This document shows positions 61,189 through 64,000 of a DNA stretch of 64,000 bases, in pieces. The stretch's first letter is position 1; the number at the start of each line of letters is the position of its first letter. Below the pieces are notes generated by a model. The model was not told where the DNA came from and did not search any database. It saw nothing but the letters and a program-made list of their open reading frames with translations. The translations under genes were made by a program, and so were the position numbers. Source of the stretch: an uncultured bacterium (lineage in GTDB: Bacteria > Desulfobacterota > Syntrophorhabdia > Syntrophorhabdales > JANXAF01); NCBI GenBank assembly GCA_938084905.1, contig CALKEQ010000004.1, forward strand, positions 1 to 64,000. Reading direction: 5' to 3'.

Positions 61189-61926
61189 CTATTCGGAGTA
61201 ATTTTTGATAAGGTCAATGGCGATCCAAAAGAAAAGGATTGTGTAGAAGAGCATCACAAAAAGAGAGAGAAGTCCTGAAAAATCCAGACTCACTTTCCTT
61301 ATGAGAATGTTCGTGTGAGTGAGAGGCATGATGTAAATGAAAGGCTTGAAGATTGAGGGCATTTTTTCGATTGGGAAAAAGGTACCAGTAAAGAACCCCA
61401 TTGGGATAATGAGAAAATTAGAGTAAGTGGCAGTATCCTCGTGAGATTTGGTTATCATTCCAACTACTACGCCCAGACTTGCGAACATGAAGCAGTTGAG
61501 AAATAAGGCGGAGAGAAAGGGAAAGGTAAAATTCATCTTCACCTCAGTTAGCAAACCAACGATAACCACAAGGGAGGAGGCAAAAAGTCCCTTGACAACT
61601 CCAGACAGGACCTCACCGGTAACTATTGAAGCCGCACTGATTGGTGACTGGATGAAAATCTGAAAGGTCTTAGAGTAAAGTCTGTAAAAATTCATGCTAT
61701 TTGCAACCCACGTGTAGGAGTTATTCATGGAGCTCAACGCACATAATCCGGGAAGGAGAAAGTCCAAATACTCGGTTTCTGAAATACGGAAGCCTCTCCC
61801 TATACCTAGCCCAAAAACTAGAAAATATATGATTGGAATGATCAAGGTTGAGAAGATATAGCCAAGCCTAAAAAGGCGTCTCTTCAGTATAATCATCTCT
61901 CTGAAAAAAATTGGGTACCAGTTCAA
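61189..61926 (-). CDS. ABC-2 type transporter permease
   Basis: Six-TM ABC-2 pattern, GFFTGTFFPIEKMPSIFKPFIYIMPLTH; overlaps the ATPase gene. Confidence 0.9.
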   Translation of the reverse strand: MNWYPIFFREMIILKRRLFRLGYIFSTLIIPIIYFLVFGLGIGRGFRISETEYLDFLLPGLCALSSMNNSYTWVANSMNFYRLYSKTFQIFIQSPISAASIVTGEVLSGVVKGLFASSLVVIVGLLTEVKMNFTFPFLSALFLNCFMFASLGVVVGMITKSHEDTATYSNFLIIPMGFFTGTFFPIEKMPSIFKPFIYIMPLTHTNILIRKVSLDFSGLLSLFVMLFYTILFFWIAIDLIKNYSE

Positions 61927-62756
61927 TCTATTCTTTCCCCCGTCAGCTTGATAAAGACGTCTTCTAGGTTCGATCTTCTTATTGTAAATGGTGGTCCCAA
62001 ATTCATCGCAAGGGCGTAGGCTTCCTCCTCTGTCTTGAAGACGTGCTGGACGAGTCTCCCGTCACCGTCAAGCTTTTCAAGGACAAAATTTCCAACCGAT
62101 TTCTTCAGATCTTCAGGGCTACCCTCAGCTATGAGCCTTCCCCTACATAGAATTCCTACCCTGTCACAAAGCGCGTCAGCCTCCTCAATGTAGTGGGTTG
62201 TGAGTATGACAGTCCTTCCCTCCAGTTTTGCCTTCCTTATAAAGTCCCATATCTGTCTCCTAACCTGGGGATCAAGTCCGGTAGTTGGTTCATCAAGAAA
62301 AAGTATCTTTGGATCGGAAATAAGAGCTCTCGCCAGAAGAACTCTCTTCTGCATCCCTCCTGAGAGTTCAGAGACGAACGAGTCTTTTCTCTCTAAAAGG
62401 TCAAAACGGACTAAAGCATCGTATATCCTTTCCTTAAGATTCCTTATCTTGTGCAACATCCCGTAAATTAGTAGATTCTCGTAAACTGATAGTTCCCTGT
62501 CCAGATTGTTTTCCTGGGGAACAGATGAAATAAGGCCTTTTATTTTTTCTGGCATTCTCACTACATCCACGCCAAGGATGGAAACCTTTCCCCCGTCAGG
62601 TTTGGAGATTGTTGTGAGGATCTTAACTACTGTGGTCTTTCCCGCCCCATTAGGTCCTAAAAGGCCGTATATCTCTCCAGAACGAATGCTAAATGAGACG
62701 CCATGAAGGGCCTTTATTTTTCCATAAGTTTTTGTCAGACCTTCAACTTCGATCAC
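61923..62756 (-). CDS. ABC transporter ATP-binding protein
   Basis: LLGPNGAGKTTVVKIL, LSGGMQKRVLLARALISDPKILFLDEPTTGLDP. Confidence 0.95.
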   Translation of the reverse strand: MIEVEGLTKTYGKIKALHGVSFSIRSGEIYGLLGPNGAGKTTVVKILTTISKPDGGKVSILGVDVVRMPEKIKGLISSVPQENNLDRELSVYENLLIYGMLHKIRNLKERIYDALVRFDLLERKDSFVSELSGGMQKRVLLARALISDPKILFLDEPTTGLDPQVRRQIWDFIRKAKLEGRTVILTTHYIEEADALCDRVGILCRGRLIAEGSPEDLKKSVGNFVLEKLDGDGRLVQHVFKTEEEAYALAMNLGPPFTIRRSNLEDVFIKLTGERID

Positions 62757-62859
62757 AGAGGAAAATTAGAACACCAAATTTGAGAAAAAGTAAAGTGATT
62801 GCTATTTGGGCGCTTGAATATGGATGAAGGTTGTGTCACAATAGACCTTGAATTTAGCC

Positions 62860-64000
62860 ATGGTTATTAAGGAAAAAATCATTCTCAACTTACTTAAGAA
62901 TAAGTCCCTGAAGATGGACGAGATCGCAAAAAGACTCGGCCTAAAAAAGAGAAATATGGAGAATTTGAGAAAGGTTCTCCTTGATCTTTCAAGAAGGGGA
63001 GAGATCACCTATCTCGGCAGAGGCAGGTTTTGTGGGAGGGAGGAAAAAAATAGAATTACAGGATTCATACGTAAAGTGGGAAAGGTTTACTTTCTCGAAT
63101 CCGATGAAAAGACGAAAAACTCATACGTAATTGTCTCGGCTCCACAAAATTTACCTCAAGACGCTCTTGGTGTGGGAGAGAGGAAAAAAAATGGATGCGA
63201 AATAATAAGGGTTTTCCCCTCCCTCTCTACCATAGAGGATATAAGGGAATTTGTTATCCTTAAATACGGTTTAAAGGACAGATTTGGTCACAAAGTTGAG
63301 AAAGAGATAAAAAAGATTGAAAGCGAACTCCGCTTCGATGGAAGGCTCGACCTAAGGCACTTAAGACACGTAACAATAGATGGAGAGAATGCAAAGGATT
63401 TTGATGATGCCGTATCTATTGAGAGAAGGGAGGGGGGCTATAGGCTCTACGTTTCCATAGCTGATGTTGGGTACTATGTGCGTAAAAAATCGGCTCTGGA
63501 TGAAGAGGCAAAGCGAAGGGGAATGAGTGTTTATTTTCCAGATTCTGTGATCCCTATGCTTCCAAAAGTCCTCTCAGACGATTTGTGTAGCCTTAAGCCA
63601 AAAAGGGATAGGCTCTCCTTCTCAGTTATTATTGACCTTGACAAAAAGGGGAATGTGAAATCTGCCTCTTTTAAAAAATCTGTGATAAGAAGCGTAAAAA
63701 GGCTTACGTATGAAGAGGTGGAGAGGGCGATCATAGAGAAGGATAAAGATGAAAGAAAAAGACTGAGAGGTTTAATTAAAGACCTTGAACTTATGAAAGA
63801 GCTTACCGAAAAGCTCCTAGAGATTAGGGAGGAAAGGGGTAGTCTCGATTTTGACCTCCCCGAGCCTGAGATCATCCTCGATATGGAGGGAGATGTAAAG
63901 GATATTTTACGCTCCAAAAGACTCTTTTCTCACAGAATAATAGAGGAGTTTATGATCCTTGCAAATAAAAATGTGGCCGAATTTTTTGTCAAAAACAAGA
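62860..64000 (+). CDS. rnr: Ribonuclease R (VacB/RNB family), 5' part; runs off window end
   Basis: Manual translation from ATG 62860: MVIKEKIILNLLKNKSLKMDEIAKRLGLKKRNMENLRKVLLDLSRRGEITYLGRGRF ... VTIDGENAKDFDDAVSIERREGGYRLYVSIADVGYYV ... MSVYFPDSVIPMLPKVLSDDLCSLKP. Not in the ORF track (no stop). Confidence 0.94.
   Translation, partial: MVIKEKIILNLLKNKSLKMDEIAKRLGLKKRNMENLRKVLLDLSRRGEITYLGRGRFCGREEKNRITGFIRKVGKVYFLESDEKTKNSYVIVSAPQNLPQDALGVGERKKNGCEIIRVFPSLSTIEDIREFVILKYGLKDRFGHKVEKEIKKIESELRFDGRLDLRHLRHVTIDGENAKDFDDAVSIERREGGYRLYVSIADVGYYVRKKSALDEEAKRRGMSVYFPDSVIPMLPKVLSDDLCSLKPKRDRLSFSVIIDLDKKGNVKSASFKKSVIRSVKRLTYEEVERAIIEKDKDERKRLRGLIKDLELMKELTEKLLEIREERGSLDFDLPEPEIILDMEGDVKDILRSKRLFSHRIIEEFMILANKNVAEFFVKNK

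Overview
The window is a compact, almost fully coding bacterial chromosome segment. Gene content and AGG/AGA-rich coding suggest a Desulfobacterota-like, possibly thermophilic anaerobe or microaerophile; that assignment is inference. No phage, transposon or CRISPR array was recognised. Loci in order: (i) a cobalamin riboswitch controlling a TonB-dependent receptor and the start of cbiB, which is cut by the window edge and absent from the ORF track; (ii) pyrR-pyrB-pyrC with an amidohydrolase, an 87-aa protein and an HDAC-like deacetylase; (iii) hemerythrin and a TolC/EmrA/EmrB efflux operon with a palindromic operator candidate; (iv) gap-pgk-tpiA-secG-tRNA-Leu; (v) a DUF35/thiolase/enoyl-CoA hydratase/3-hydroxyacyl-CoA dehydrogenase block; (vi) an operon joining succinate dehydrogenase (one recognisable anchor gene) to a Rieske protein, a cytochrome b and an unknown small membrane protein, with no local cytochrome c; (vii) an ExeA-like ATPase coupled to a degenerate receiver protein; (viii) ftsH-folP-cdaA-cdaR-pdxJ-acpS-nnr-tsaE; (ix) lysC-cimA plus a stand-alone LeuA-type regulatory domain; (x) two GlcD-type oxidases and a GlcF-like protein; (xi) class II RNR, rnc, an ABC-2 exporter and a truncated RNase R gene. 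The strongest hidden feature is that selD is misannotated: its ORF extends upstream through an in-frame TGA at the catalytic Cys position (MVEIALTKSVRAAGUAAKLGPGDL), followed by a SECIS-like hairpin, so SelD is predicted to be a selenoprotein.
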